Translations under genes and position numbers: made by a program
Notes under the pieces: model-generated
What the model saw: the letters and a program-made list of their open reading frames with translations, nothing else
What the model was told of the DNA's origin: nothing
Databases searched by the model: none
NCBI RefSeq assembly: GCF_000196255.1
Contig: NC_006371.1
Span: forward strand, 1,361,784 to 1,390,032
Direction of reading: 5' to 3'
Length of the DNA: 28,249 nt
DNA from: Photobacterium profundum SS9
GTDB taxonomy: Bacteria; Pseudomonadota; Gammaproteobacteria; Enterobacterales; Vibrionaceae
Shown: piece by piece, positions 1 to 8,740 of the stretch
Layout: each line of letters begins with the position of its first letter
Numbering within the stretch: position 1 is the first letter of the stretch

Positions 1-315
1 AGTAATATCATCACTCAGGAAGACGAACGTTCTATTTCTAATGATGGCAATAATGCCTTTATTCTAAATGCGTTAAGGCGCGTAATTAGCCACGACCATC
101 GCGCAACCCTTGGTGTTAAGCCTGAATATCACCTGCTTGTCGCATTTTTGCCTCCTCCACTACTTCAATTAGCGGTTAAGGCGATCTCTGTTCCAGATGC
201 AATCAATCACTGGACAAGCCATGCCTCTTATCCCTCTTCCCGTTTAGCAGGTTGGAAGGAAGGGAACATCCTCTACACCCATAACCACTCACGTTTACTC
301 ATTTTCCACGCCTAG
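1..315 (+). CDS. C-terminal part of an unrecognised protein
   Basis: Frame 1 is open from the window edge to a TAG at 313-315 and gives the last 104 residues of a protein whose start lies outside the window. The visible part is soluble-looking, with a run of three prolines (LPPPLL) near the middle and a His-rich end (YTHNHSR). I recognise no family signature and assign no function. The next gene on the same strand starts about 115 bases later, and I see no strong terminator between them, so co-transcription is possible. That the frame is coding is likely because it stays open for 105 codons with ordinary composition and no competing frame; the product is unknown. Confidence 0.6.
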   Translation, partial: SNIITQEDERSISNDGNNAFILNALRRVISHDHRATLGVKPEYHLLVAFLPPPLLQLAVKAISVPDAINHWTSHASYPSSRLAGWKEGNILYTHNHSRLLIFHA

Positions 316-430
316 TAACCTATCAGGACACAAATGTATGACGTCGTCTTCTCATTCCGTTTGTCGTCTATATCATTTAAATCTTTAAATAAAAGATTAT
401 TCGTCAACCATTAACTTTATCTAATAAAGG

Positions 431-1096
431 GTGGATTTGTACATGCAGGAAATTTTATTAGCCATTTGGCATCACGACTTTGAAACATTACAGCAAGTGA
501 GTTCTTTGAAATGGTTTGTATTACTGCTCGCTTTGGTATTATTCCTCGAATCAAGTTTTGTTTTCTTGCCACTGCCAGGAGACAGCCTTATGCTTTTTGC
601 CGGAGGAATGATTGGGCTGGGAATTCTCGATTTTTACTCTACCGCAACCATACTGTGTATCGCCGCTTCTACCGGAAGTTTTTGTGCTTATTTACAAGGG
701 AGAATATTGCACAAAACCCCTTTCATTTCCTATTTAGAACGTATTCTTCCTGATAACTCACTCCCCAAAGCAAGGCGCTTACTCAATCGTTATGGTTTTT
801 TGTCGCTCTTTATATCTCGCTTCCTTCCTTTCGTCAGAGTCTTAACCCCAATGTTAATGGGCATTGCAAAATTAAGCGTTTGGCGAACAGCCATCATTAG
901 TGCCAGTAGTTCTTTTATTTGGTGTTTAGTTCTATTGCTTACAGGTAAGTGGATTATGCTTAGCCCTATCTTTAGTGACTACCAAGAGACATTATCGAAA
1001 GGGTTTGTCGTTGTCACTTTCTCTCTTATGCTTATTGCCATTAGCGGCGTTATCTACCGACTAATAACGAATAAAAAAAGTAATCAAATAGCTTAA
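431..1096 (+). CDS. DedA-family inner membrane protein (YghB/YqjA-like)
   Basis: A 221-residue polytopic membrane protein of the DedA (SNARE-associated) family. These proteins act in the inner membrane and are linked to lipid-carrier flipping, membrane potential and envelope stability. Visible hallmarks are the acidic-proline motif LESS...PLPGDSL in the first third and SRFLPFVRVLTPM around residues 130-145, which matches the conserved G/S-RF-x-P-x-R signature with its essential arginine. Hydrophobic segments fill most of the rest. The start chosen is GTG at 431, because the N terminus (xxxAIWHHDFETL) lines up in length with E. coli YghB/YqjA. An in-frame ATG at 443 is a real alternative, since the GGGTGG at 429-434 could serve as its ribosome binding site. 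Confidence 0.88.
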   Translation: MDLYMQEILLAIWHHDFETLQQVSSLKWFVLLLALVLFLESSFVFLPLPGDSLMLFAGGMIGLGILDFYSTATILCIAASTGSFCAYLQGRILHKTPFISYLERILPDNSLPKARRLLNRYGFLSLFISRFLPFVRVLTPMLMGIAKLSVWRTAIISASSSFIWCLVLLLTGKWIMLSPIFSDYQETLSKGFVVVTFSLMLIAISGVIYRLITNKKSNQIA

Positions 1097-1108
1097 CCTT
1101 CAAACAAA

Positions 1109-1140
1109 AACGGCAACCCTAAGGCTGCCGTTCTTATTTT
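1109..1140. terminator. Bidirectional rho-independent terminator
   Basis: AACGGCA at 1109-1115 pairs with TGCCGTT at 1126-1132 across a 10-base loop. A T-rich tail follows on the plus strand, and an A-rich stretch precedes it that gives a U-tract on the minus strand. It lies between the convergent DedA gene and the ton operon and can serve both. Confidence 0.8.
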
Positions 1141-1167
1141 CATCTTACCCAAGTGTCGCGTTAACGC

Positions 1168-2334
1168 TTAGCTTTGCATGTTACGAATCTGGCTTAGGTA
1201 CTTAACCCAACTTTTCGATGCCGAAGATGGGGTGATGTTATTCGCTTGTTTCGCATGAATAATCGCCTTATCAAAGTTCTCTAATTTGTAATAAGCCCGT
1301 ACTTTGGCCAATTCAACATCTGCTTGTTTATCTTTACGTTTAACCTGCTCTAATTCAGTTAAGGCTTTATGATAATGCCCTTCTTGTAATAACAACTGCG
1401 CGAGTTCCCAGCGGTATTTAGCGTTTAGCTGTGCTGCTTTCGACCACACCGCTATCGCCTTATCCCACTCCTTTGCTACCTGCCAATACATTGCTTGGTC
1501 AGACAATAATTTGGCATCACTGTGTACATTTTCTAGTTCATTGATGATCAGCGCAGCACGTTCTGGAATACCTCGTTGAGCATAAAGCTGAACCAATGTT
1601 TTCAAATCTTGCTGACGTAACGCCACGCCTTGATGTTTCGCTAATGCCAATGTATCTAATGCATCGTTAGAGCGCCCAATACGCAATTGAATTCCCGCTA
1701 ACTGCTGCCACCAAACGGTTTTATTGGGCTCAAGTAAAAGCAAAGCATTTAAAGTCGGAATCGACGCTTTCCACTTTTTAAGTTGTAACTGAGCACCAAG
1801 CTTAATAGTCAAAGGCTGTATTTCTGCTTTGTTACTGAATACGTCGTAGCGTTTCAATGCAGTTAGTACTTTAGGCCATTGTCCAATTTGATAATGTGTT
1901 TGCGCAATACGCAGCCATAACTCATCCGCTTTTTGAGATTCAGGTATCGTATGAGTGAGCGCGTAATAATGCGGTAAGGCGGTTTTAAACTGTTCTTCAG
2001 ACAACAAAATATCGGCAAGCATACGTTGAGTTACCCATGCTTGCTCATCGGCTAATAGGTTACTGTTGACTGCCAATGTAAGATTCTGAATGGCTTTGTT
2101 TGTATTACCTTTCTGCCAATAGAAAATACCCAGCATTCGATTAACGAACGCTTTGTCATAAGATCGGCTTGGGTTTAAATCAGCCAATACAGCGATGGCT
2201 TCATTCAGCTTTTCTTCTTGCTGTAAATTATGAGCACGTTGTACCTTGCCAGCTGTAAATTGAGACAACTCTTCAGCACTGGCATTAACTGGCATGCACA
2301 GCATTAAGGTGAGGGCAATAACGACTTTTTTCAT
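1168..2334 (-). CDS. TPR-repeat periplasmic protein of the TonB2 operon
   Basis: Last gene of the ton operon, about 389 residues. It begins with a signal peptide (MKKVV..., hydrophobic core, cleavage after NASA) and continues as degenerate tetratricopeptide repeats throughout, for example around residues 40-130 and 290-390 (paired helices such as ALTELEQVKRKDKQADVELA). TPR proteins are protein-protein scaffolds. In vibrios a TPR protein regularly closes the TonB2 cluster (the position of VC1543 in V. cholerae), so a supporting role in TonB2-dependent iron uptake is inferred; its exact partner is not visible here. Translation starts at ATG 2334, or three codons upstream at 2343, where ATGA overlaps the end of tonB. 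The gene is followed by the terminator at 1109-1140. Confidence 0.85.
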   Translation of the reverse strand: MKKVVIALTLMLCMPVNASAEELSQFTAGKVQRAHNLQQEEKLNEAIAVLADLNPSRSYDKAFVNRMLGIFYWQKGNTNKAIQNLTLAVNSNLLADEQAWVTQRMLADILLSEEQFKTALPHYYALTHTIPESQKADELWLRIAQTHYQIGQWPKVLTALKRYDVFSNKAEIQPLTIKLGAQLQLKKWKASIPTLNALLLLEPNKTVWWQQLAGIQLRIGRSNDALDTLALAKHQGVALRQQDLKTLVQLYAQRGIPERAALIINELENVHSDAKLLSDQAMYWQVAKEWDKAIAVWSKAAQLNAKYRWELAQLLLQEGHYHKALTELEQVKRKDKQADVELAKVRAYYKLENFDKAIIHAKQANNITPSSASKSWVKYLSQIRNMQS

Positions 2335-2339
2335 CTTGA

Positions 2340-3023
2340 TCATTGGCTTATCTTAAACTCCAATCTGACCGTCTGACCGACTTGTGCGATTGATTTACCA
2401 TCAACGACTTTTGGTTGATATTTCCATTTACGCAGGGCTCGAACCGCTTCTTTTTCAAACAACCTTCGCGGCTTAGCTTCAATTACATCAATTGTTGTAG
2501 GACGCCCCTGCGGATCAATCGTAAACGACAAAACGACATAGCCTTCTGCTTTCTGCTTCATGGCCCGTGCAGGGTAACGCGGTTCAACACGGTATAACGG
2601 CATAGCTTGTTGATTTGCACCAAAATCAGAAAACGTCGGTAAATTAATGGATAACCCCGTAATCGCGGTATCTAACCCTAAATTCGGCATTGAAGGCGCG
2701 GGCGTTGACGTCGCTGATTGTGAACTTTTAGGCACAGCTTCAGGCAGAGGTTCTGGTGTTTCAGGTTTTTCTGGCACCGTTCGCTGACGGCGCTGCGCCT
2801 CTTTTTCTTGTTCAACCATCACCATATCAAACGAAAAGCTTTGGCTTTGTTCTGGTGAACGTTGATGCCCGTTATCGACCATCCACGCCATAAACGTAAA
2901 TAAACCTAATGCAACAAACATCGAAATAGGCAACGCTAACACTAAGCGAAAGATTGATGTTTGAAATACCCCGGTTTGAAATACCGAAAATGATGCCTTA
3001 GTTGGTGCTGAGACGACGGCCAT
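2340..3023 (-). CDS. tonB2: TonB2-type energy transducer
   Basis: A 227-residue TonB protein, which carries proton-motive-force energy from the ExbB/ExbD complex to outer-membrane receptors. It has a single N-terminal transmembrane segment (about residues 26-50), a proline/glutamate-rich periplasmic spacer (about 75-115: PEKPETPEPLPEAVPK) and a C-terminal TonB domain (about 140-227). That domain carries RYPARA, EGYVVLSF, DPQGRP and ALRKWKYQP, all typical. The relatively short spacer and the operon context (TtpC, ExbB, ExbD, TPR) match the TonB2 system of Vibrionaceae rather than TonB1. Its start codon overlaps the exbD stop by one base and its stop overlaps the next gene, so translation is coupled. 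The nearest likely client is the receptor at 6501-8597. Confidence 0.93.
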   Translation of the reverse strand: MAVVSAPTKASFSVFQTGVFQTSIFRLVLALPISMFVALGLFTFMAWMVDNGHQRSPEQSQSFSFDMVMVEQEKEAQRRQRTVPEKPETPEPLPEAVPKSSQSATSTPAPSMPNLGLDTAITGLSINLPTFSDFGANQQAMPLYRVEPRYPARAMKQKAEGYVVLSFTIDPQGRPTTIDVIEAKPRRLFEKEAVRALRKWKYQPKVVDGKSIAQVGQTVRLEFKISQ

Positions 3024-3427
3024 TAACGCTTCTCCGCAGCCAGTGCGATATTTCTCACCCCCGCCCCTTTTGCTGCATCCATCACTTTAACCACAGTACC
3101 GTTATACGCATGTTCATCGGCTTGAATCACTAATGAAGCGTCTGGTTGTTCAAGTAACAAATGCTCTAATACCGCCTGTACGCGTTCCGCATCGACGACA
3201 CGTTTATCAATAAAAATGTCATTCGCTGATGTAACCGCAACAAAAATACCCGCATCTTTCTGACTTACCACATTACTAGCTTGCGGACGGTTCACTTCTA
3301 CGCCCGATTCACGCACAAATGAGCTTGTTACAATAAAGAATATAAGCATGATGAAAACAATATCGAGCATTGAAGTCATATCAATTTGTGCTTCTTCACG
3401 GGCTGAAGATGGGCGGCTTAATCTCAT
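3023..3427 (-). CDS. exbD2: ExbD2 biopolymer transport protein
   Basis: A 134-residue ExbD/TolR-family protein with a short cytoplasmic N terminus, one transmembrane helix (about residues 18-38, MTSMLDIVFIMLIFFIVTSS) and a periplasmic C-terminal domain. Asp22 sits inside the helix at the position of the proton-carrying aspartate of ExbD. With ExbB it forms the proton-driven motor that energises TonB. It overlaps exbB by four bases (ATGA) and tonB by one, so the four proteins are probably made in coupled fashion. The length is normal for the family and no defect is seen. Confidence 0.93.
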   Translation of the reverse strand: MRLSRPSSAREEAQIDMTSMLDIVFIMLIFFIVTSSFVRESGVEVNRPQASNVVSQKDAGIFVAVTSANDIFIDKRVVDAERVQAVLEHLLLEQPDASLVIQADEHAYNGTVVKVMDAAKGAGVRNIALAAEKR

Positions 3428-3957
3428 TGCTGACTCCTTAATAATTTTTCTAACTTCAATTCACGCCAATAACAGGCTTTTGCCAAACGAGCATGAACAA
3501 ACATCCCCGCTAACGCAGCTACCATTCCCGCCATTGTTGGCAAGGTAGCTAATGAAATACCTGATGCCATTAAACGCGGTTGGCTGCTGCCCTGTGTTGC
3601 CATTACATCAAAGACTGAAATCATACCTGTTACCGTGCCTAACAAACCAAGCATCGGACAGATTGCCACCAGCACTTTTATCAAGTTCAAATTTTGATTC
3701 AGTGAGGTATGGGCTTCATTCAACCAACCACTGCGAATAGCATGCGCATACCAAGAGGTTTGATCGTCACGCTGTTGCCATTTTTCTAACCACACCCTTT
3801 TCTGTTTAGGGTAATAGCAATATAGGAATATGACTCGCTCGACGACTAACAACCAGCACAGTACAACAATGGCAGCTAACCATAATAAAATGGGACCACC
3901 TTGATCCATGAAGTGTGATAGCGAAAACCACCACGCCTCAAAAAGATTTGATTCCAT
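3424..3957 (-). CDS. exbB2: ExbB2, MotA/TolQ/ExbB proton channel protein
   Basis: A 177-residue inner-membrane protein of the MotA/TolQ/ExbB family. It has three hydrophobic segments (about residues 20-45, 92-118 and 130-155). The family core CPMLGLLGTVTGMISVF is followed by the second conserved block with ASGISLATLPTMAGMVAALAG slightly diverged from the usual I-x-x-AL-x-TT. It assembles as a pentamer around ExbD and conducts protons to power TonB. The shortness relative to E. coli ExbB (about 244 residues) is normal for the TonB2-associated type. The start codon overlaps the ttpC stop by one base. The paralogous TtpC next door carries a second copy of this domain. Confidence 0.92.
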   Translation of the reverse strand: MESNLFEAWWFSLSHFMDQGGPILLWLAAIVVLCWLLVVERVIFLYCYYPKQKRVWLEKWQQRDDQTSWYAHAIRSGWLNEAHTSLNQNLNLIKVLVAICPMLGLLGTVTGMISVFDVMATQGSSQPRLMASGISLATLPTMAGMVAALAGMFVHARLAKACYWRELKLEKLLRSQQ

Positions 3958-5321
3958 TACGCTGCGCTTCCTACTTTTTCAGCTTGCTCTGCAACTAAAC
4001 TAATACCCTGCTTTTCAAGAATATTACGTACAGCATCTGCCTGAGTGCTCAGAATATTGTGTGCAAGTAACAATGGCATAGCAGAAATAAGGCCAAGTAC
4101 CGTTGTAACTAATGCCGTTGAAATCCCACCCGCCATCACTTTCGGATCACCATTACCAAATTGAGTAATAACTTGGAATGTTTCGATCATGCCGGTAACT
4201 GTACCTAATAAACCTAACATTGGCGCTAATGCCGCCAATAACTTCAACATAGACAGCCCTTTCTCGAGCTCTTGTTGTTCATCAACTATGGCTTCAAGAA
4301 GGCGTAATTCCAATGCTTCGACGCTGCGTGGCTGCTCTTTTATATTTAAGTCAGCTTGGTTTACGCCAAGGCTATACACGTTCAATATGCGGCCTAGTGG
4401 ATTATTACCCGGCTCATTGGGTCTTTTTAGCTGCGCTTTTATTTTCTGGCGAACAATGAAGAGTTTCGACCCGCGGAATAAGGTGATAATGGCACCAATC
4501 GCTAGAAGCCCTAAAATCACTTTGCCCACAACACCACCGTGTTCTAGGCGATCTTTCAATTCAGGTGCATTCGCTAACTGTTCAAGCATGATGCCACGTG
4601 AAGGATCGACCACTACAGACATAATGCCCACTTGCGACATCGATGCTAAACCCGATAAAACCGGACCATTTGCAGGTTGCTTCAAATACGGCTTAGCGAC
4701 AATACGATCACCGTTCCAAGCTAAATAACCCTGTTCACCGATTAGACCCATGCTACCTAGACGATAGGCATTGATGTTAGCTTGATGACCTTCAGCATTA
4801 ATGAAAGGCACAGAAACGGATGCCAACTGTGCGCTTGCCTCAATTTGTTCAACCATGCCTAACCATAAACCGTTAAGCTGAACCATCGATGGCAGTGCTT
4901 TAGCATCGACGATTTGATCAACAACCGGGGCATATTTCGCACGATCCACCATGGTTACCGATATCTCAAGCTCTTGATTTAAATCTTTAGCGGCTTGTCT
5001 AACAACACCAAACAACTCGCCTAAACTGCCCGTTTCTAAACGCAATTGTTCTTCTAGCGTCGCTAGGTTATTTTCATTCTTACTGAATGTTTGGCTTAGT
5101 TGGTCGGTTTCAGTTTGCAGCTGCACGCGCTGTTTGAACAACGCATCACGCTGGGCGCGAATAGATTGTTCTGTTTGCTTAAAACCCGATTCACGTTGCA
5201 CATTATGCGCACCTTGAATGCGTTGGGCTTCTTGCGTGGTATCTACTAATGTTGAGGTAGCAGATGCCGTAAAAGGCAAACTGAATAAACATAATGCGGC
5301 AACTAACGTTTTCATTTTCAT
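3957..5321 (-). CDS. ttpC: TtpC, TonB2-complex accessory protein with MotA/TolQ/ExbB domain
   Basis: A 454-residue exported/inner-membrane protein. It has a signal peptide (MKMKTLVAALCLFSLP..., cleavage near TASA) and a long periplasmic N-terminal region (about 22-260). The first 100 residues of that region are predicted coiled coil, rich in Q/E/L heptads. A transmembrane segment lies near 268-285. The C-terminal half is a MotA/TolQ/ExbB domain with LAPMLGLLGTVTGMIETF and GGISTALVTTVLGLISAMPLLL. TtpC is known from vibrios as a fourth protein needed for TonB2-driven siderophore uptake and thought to help the complex reach across the periplasm. It lies two bases after the DUF3450 gene and overlaps exbB2 by one base, the expected order. 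Confidence 0.9.
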   Translation of the reverse strand: MKMKTLVAALCLFSLPFTASATSTLVDTTQEAQRIQGAHNVQRESGFKQTEQSIRAQRDALFKQRVQLQTETDQLSQTFSKNENNLATLEEQLRLETGSLGELFGVVRQAAKDLNQELEISVTMVDRAKYAPVVDQIVDAKALPSMVQLNGLWLGMVEQIEASAQLASVSVPFINAEGHQANINAYRLGSMGLIGEQGYLAWNGDRIVAKPYLKQPANGPVLSGLASMSQVGIMSVVVDPSRGIMLEQLANAPELKDRLEHGGVVGKVILGLLAIGAIITLFRGSKLFIVRQKIKAQLKRPNEPGNNPLGRILNVYSLGVNQADLNIKEQPRSVEALELRLLEAIVDEQQELEKGLSMLKLLAALAPMLGLLGTVTGMIETFQVITQFGNGDPKVMAGGISTALVTTVLGLISAMPLLLAHNILSTQADAVRNILEKQGISLVAEQAEKVGSAA

Positions 5322-5323
5322 TG

Positions 5324-6115
5324 TTACTTACTCTCTTCGTTAGTTGATGCTGCAAGCTTTACAGAAACAGGTAACGTAATAAGGCTTGGTGCTGTTTGCT
5401 TACTTGCGATAGCGAAGGCTTTATCTATTGAAGAGGAATCACGATTACTTAACCCCTGCCACTGGCGTTGCTGTTCATTCCATGCCCAGTAATGCGTTCC
5501 ATCAAGGCTACGTGCAACCAATGAAATTCGACCAAGGTGAAGTAAATCAGCTTCAATGTTTTGCTGATCCGTCAAAACAATTTGGCCTTGATACACACCC
5601 AGCTTCGTGCCGTAATCCATCTCGATTTGATACGTTTCTAAAATACGGCGGTATTTTTCAGCGTCACTAATATCAGCCTGCCCCATCATCAATTCTAACT
5701 TGGCGATACGCGCTAAACGTTGCTGATGTTTAATGGGTTTATCTTGGGCTACAATCGTCTTTAACCCTTCGATCATGTTATACATCAGCGGTACAACACC
5801 TTGGCGTGTTTCTTTTATACCGTGGATTTGCTGATTTAAACTTGCCGTTTCTTGGTTTTGGTTATCAACCAAACGCGCTAAATGATCTCGATAAACAGCC
5901 AGATTTTTGACCTCTTCCTGTAACTGCTCTATTTCAGCTTTCATCGTGAGTACAGCTTCAGCGCTACGATCGACTTTTTGCTGGCTATAAGAAGAGGTTA
6001 AGTTCGTTTTGTTTTCAATTGCACGAGCGGCATCAAGATTATTAGCATGAACACCCGCAGTAATGCTGAGTGCTAAGAATGCCAAAGTAGGTTTCATTAT
6101 GTTCATAGCGTTCAT
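5324..6115 (-). CDS. DUF3450 periplasmic protein, first gene of the TonB2 operon
   Basis: A protein of about 263 residues of the DUF3450 family. It starts with a signal peptide (cleavage after GVHA) followed by a coiled-coil stretch (about residues 45-95, alternating E/L/Q: AEIEQLQEEVKNLAVYRDHL) and a globular C-terminal part containing HYWAWNEQQRQW. Members of this family sit upstream of ttpC in Vibrio TonB2 loci (the position of VC1548), so a periplasmic role in the same complex is inferred; the biochemical function is unknown. ATG is possible at 6115, 6106 or 6097, and the last gives the most compact signal peptide. No good ribosome binding site precedes any of them. A TACAAT hexamer directly before the gene could be a -10 box, but it would leave almost no leader. 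Confidence 0.85.
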   Translation of the reverse strand: MNAMNIMKPTLAFLALSITAGVHANNLDAARAIENKTNLTSSYSQQKVDRSAEAVLTMKAEIEQLQEEVKNLAVYRDHLARLVDNQNQETASLNQQIHGIKETRQGVVPLMYNMIEGLKTIVAQDKPIKHQQRLARIAKLELMMGQADISDAEKYRRILETYQIEMDYGTKLGVYQGQIVLTDQQNIEADLLHLGRISLVARSLDGTHYWAWNEQQRQWQGLSNRDSSSIDKAFAIASKQTAPSLITLPVSVKLAASTNEESK

Positions 6116-6164
6116 CAATAATTGTATCTAGAGTAAAAGTAAGTAGTAAAAATAAAAAAGCACC

Positions 6165-6430
6165 TATACCCAAGCTACCTCAAGATGCAGGATTCAGAGT
6201 GATCTCAGCGTGTTTAATTCAAGGAAAATGTGTGTAGGAATGGCATTCCCTTTCAAACACATTTGACACAGAAGTAGATACGCTGAATCACTCCCAAAGG
6301 GCGAGTTTTGTTGGGCTCTATGCGGTGTTACTTATTTTCAACGTAGAACGACTAGGTTTATAAATAAGTGCCTTGCCTAGAGCCCAACAAATTCTCGCTG
6401 AAACGAGCATCTTGAGGTAACTTGGGTATA
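6165..6430. mobile_element. MITE-like element with 24-bp inverted termini (full copy)
   Basis: A 266-bp non-coding element bounded by TATACCCAAGCTACC... (6165-6188) and its inverted copy ...GGTAACTTGGGTATA (6407-6430), with one mismatch in 24 bases. TA flanks the termini, as expected for IS630/Tc1-type insertion. Internally it is strongly self-complementary. TTGTTGGGCTCTA near 6308 pairs with TAGAGCCCAACAA near 6379, and CTCGCTGAAACGAG forms a small end hairpin. Compared with the copy at 15409-15562 it carries about 92 extra bases (6211-6302) that themselves form a hairpin around GGAATGGCATTCC. It lies between the siderophore receptor gene and the ton operon, only about 50 bases before the operon's first codon. 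Confidence 0.85.
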
Positions 6431-6445
6431 AATAGAGTGAGTATT

Positions 6446-6489
6446 AAAAAGAAAAAAAAGAAAAAGGGGAAAGCATTAACTTTCCCCTT
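6446..6489 (-). terminator. Rho-independent terminator of the siderophore receptor gene
   Basis: On the minus strand AAGGGGAAAG (complement of 6480-6489) pairs with CTTTCCCCTT (complement of 6464-6473). The loop has six bases, and a long T-rich run (complement of 6446-6463) follows. The hairpin sits immediately after the receptor stop codon, so the receptor is probably not co-transcribed with the ton operon. Confidence 0.9.
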
Positions 6490-6500
6490 ATGTCATTTAA

Positions 6501-8597
6501 CTAGTAACGGAACTGAAGCGTTGCCATGTAGTTACGACCTTCGCCAAGCACGGTCTTTGTTTGACTTCCACCCGCTAGGTATTCTTTGTCGAATATATTT
6601 TCAACATTGAATCGAGCAATAATGTCCAGATTCTCATCATATTTAACGGTATGTGCAACACCCGCATCGAAGCGTGTATAAGCATCTTTTTTGTATGTGT
6701 TCTTCTCATCACCAAAGCGCTCACCCACGTAGATAGCACCTAGGTTTACGTCTGTGTTATTTTCAAACGAGTAGCGTGTCCACACGTTAGCAGAGAACTC
6801 AGGAACATCAGCAGGACGGTTACCATCGATAGATGCATCAAACTCATCTTGAATTTCAGCATCTAGGTAAGTCATCGAACCGCTTAACGAGAAGGCTTCT
6901 GTTACGTAACCCATAGTGCTTAATTCAGCACCACGGTGAACTTGCTTACCCGCCTGCGTTGTTTCAGATTCGAAATCAGGGTTAGTGATATCTTGAGAAA
7001 TCACTTTGTTTTCTTGAGTAATTTCAAACACAGCGCCCGATACGAACAGCTGGTTGTCCATTAATTCCCACTTAGAACCTAACTCGTATAGACGGCCTTT
7101 AACAGGGTCTAACGCTTTACCGTTATTGATATCTTGGTCGTCATCAATCGGATCTTTTGGCTCAAAGCTTTCAGAGTACGTAACGTAAATCGAACCGTTC
7201 GAGGCTGGGTGATAAATCACACCTGCTTTAGGTAAAACATTGTTGTACGTGTCTGTATCATTTTCTTCACGGTCAAAACGTAAACCAGCAAGTACTTGCC
7301 ATTGGTCGTTGAACGTAATCATATCTTGTACGTAGATACCGTATGAATCACGCTCGGTCGCATCGCCTTTTTTACCATTGTGGTAATCTAACCCAGATGG
7401 TTTTTCAAGCGGCTGCCCTACTGTCGCTGTTTGACCTCTGATTGAATCGCGCTGACTTGAATAGTAGTAACCTAGCCAGTTTGCACCAACCAGCATTTGG
7501 TGGCTTACACCCAATGCATCAAACTCACCGACTAAATCGATGTAAGCGGTATCAAACTGCCAGTTATCCCAACGATCGTAACCTTGGTACTCGTAAGTAC
7601 CCGTTGCCGCGTTATACGTATCAGGTTTAGAGAAGCTTTCGGTATCACGACGTTCGAAGTCTTGATGGTTGTAACCACCTTTAATGCTCCATACGCTTGA
7701 TAGCGTTGCTGCCACATCGAAGCCAACGTTTTCTACGTCGTTTTCAATGTTTGACCATTGTGCATCCCAAATAAAATCACGACCAAGTACAGGCTTGCCA
7801 TCAACTATGTAAGCACCAGAATCAACGCTGCCGTTATCATTCGTTTTGTCGTAATGGAAAGACACAGTCACATCGTCGTTAACATCGTAATCAACAAATA
7901 GACCACCAACAAAACGTTCAGTCGAAGGCGTGCTGCCATCGCTGTATGAACGCCATGAGTCATAACTTTGCTTAGAAACAATGGCACGTGCACGTAATGT
8001 TTGTGCATCATTTAATGAACCACTCACATCAGCAATGGTACGAGATTCATTATTTGAACCAATATCTTGGCTTACGCGTACTTGTGTTTCGTAGGTCGGT
8101 TTTTTAGACACCATGTTCACAAGGCCGCCTGGTGCAGATTTACCGTAAAGCAAACCAGCAGGGCCTTTTAATACTTCAACACGTTCTAATAATTCAATTG
8201 GTTGGCGATAATGAGACCAATGCTGCTTACCGTCTCGTAAGAAGCCGCTGCCGCTGTCTAGAGAGAAACCACGTAACGAGAAGCTCTCGCGGTTTCTGCT
8301 TACACCGCCAGCTGAAATACTGGAATCATTCTTCAGTACGTCACCTAATGTGCTTGCGCGTTGTTCATCGATAAGCTGCTCATCGATAACAGTAACTTGT
8401 CCCGGAGTTTCTAATTGTGTTGCTTCTACACGCATCGCTGTCGAGTTGGTATCAACTTTAAAGCCATAATCTCGGCCTGTAACAACCATGTGTTCATCTG
8501 TGTCTGAGGCTGTGTTTTGAACTTCGTTTTGTGCTTGAACGACTGGCGCAGCTAAGATTGCGCCAATCAATAAAGTCAGGTGACTTTTAAAAAACAT
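6501..8597 (-). CDS. TonB-dependent siderophore receptor
   Basis: A 698-residue outer-membrane receptor that imports an iron-siderophore complex using TonB energy. It has a signal peptide (MFFKSHLTLL..., cleavage after VVQA) and a TonB box region (EHMVVTGRD, about residues 35-43). The N-terminal plug domain (about 55-165) contains LGDVLKNDSSISAGG, RGF and ERVEVLKGPAGLLYGKSAPGG, and a 22-strand-type barrel ends in the aromatic LQFRY. The pattern fits the ferrichrome/ferrioxamine/hydroxamate-type receptor group (FhuA/FhuE/FoxA-like), but the ligand cannot be named from sequence. A Fur-like box lies about 145-160 bases upstream, and the ton operon is immediately downstream. Length and motifs look intact. 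Confidence 0.92.
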   Translation of the reverse strand: MFFKSHLTLLIGAILAAPVVQAQNEVQNTASDTDEHMVVTGRDYGFKVDTNSTAMRVEATQLETPGQVTVIDEQLIDEQRASTLGDVLKNDSSISAGGVSRNRESFSLRGFSLDSGSGFLRDGKQHWSHYRQPIELLERVEVLKGPAGLLYGKSAPGGLVNMVSKKPTYETQVRVSQDIGSNNESRTIADVSGSLNDAQTLRARAIVSKQSYDSWRSYSDGSTPSTERFVGGLFVDYDVNDDVTVSFHYDKTNDNGSVDSGAYIVDGKPVLGRDFIWDAQWSNIENDVENVGFDVAATLSSVWSIKGGYNHQDFERRDTESFSKPDTYNAATGTYEYQGYDRWDNWQFDTAYIDLVGEFDALGVSHQMLVGANWLGYYYSSQRDSIRGQTATVGQPLEKPSGLDYHNGKKGDATERDSYGIYVQDMITFNDQWQVLAGLRFDREENDTDTYNNVLPKAGVIYHPASNGSIYVTYSESFEPKDPIDDDQDINNGKALDPVKGRLYELGSKWELMDNQLFVSGAVFEITQENKVISQDITNPDFESETTQAGKQVHRGAELSTMGYVTEAFSLSGSMTYLDAEIQDEFDASIDGNRPADVPEFSANVWTRYSFENNTDVNLGAIYVGERFGDEKNTYKKDAYTRFDAGVAHTVKYDENLDIIARFNVENIFDKEYLAGGSQTKTVLGEGRNYMATLQFRY

Positions 8598-8740
8598 ATT
8601 CCGTTATCTCCAAATATTTCAATGAGGTATTCAATTTCTCTTAGTGAACTTAAGTTCGTTATATTTATTGAGAAACTAAACGAATGACCCATTACTGCCG
8701 TTACCGGCGACCACTGCTAAACTCGATGTGGAATATAAGT

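Noticed and set aside
4189..4728. 179-codon plus-strand ORF
   Set aside because: Shadow frame opposite ttpC; no ribosome binding site, Ser/Arg-rich antisense-type composition.
6116..6164. Promoter for the ton operon just before the DUF3450 gene
   Set aside because: TACAAT is a good -10 hexamer, but the matching -35 is poor and the start would coincide with the first ATG; not firm enough to annotate.
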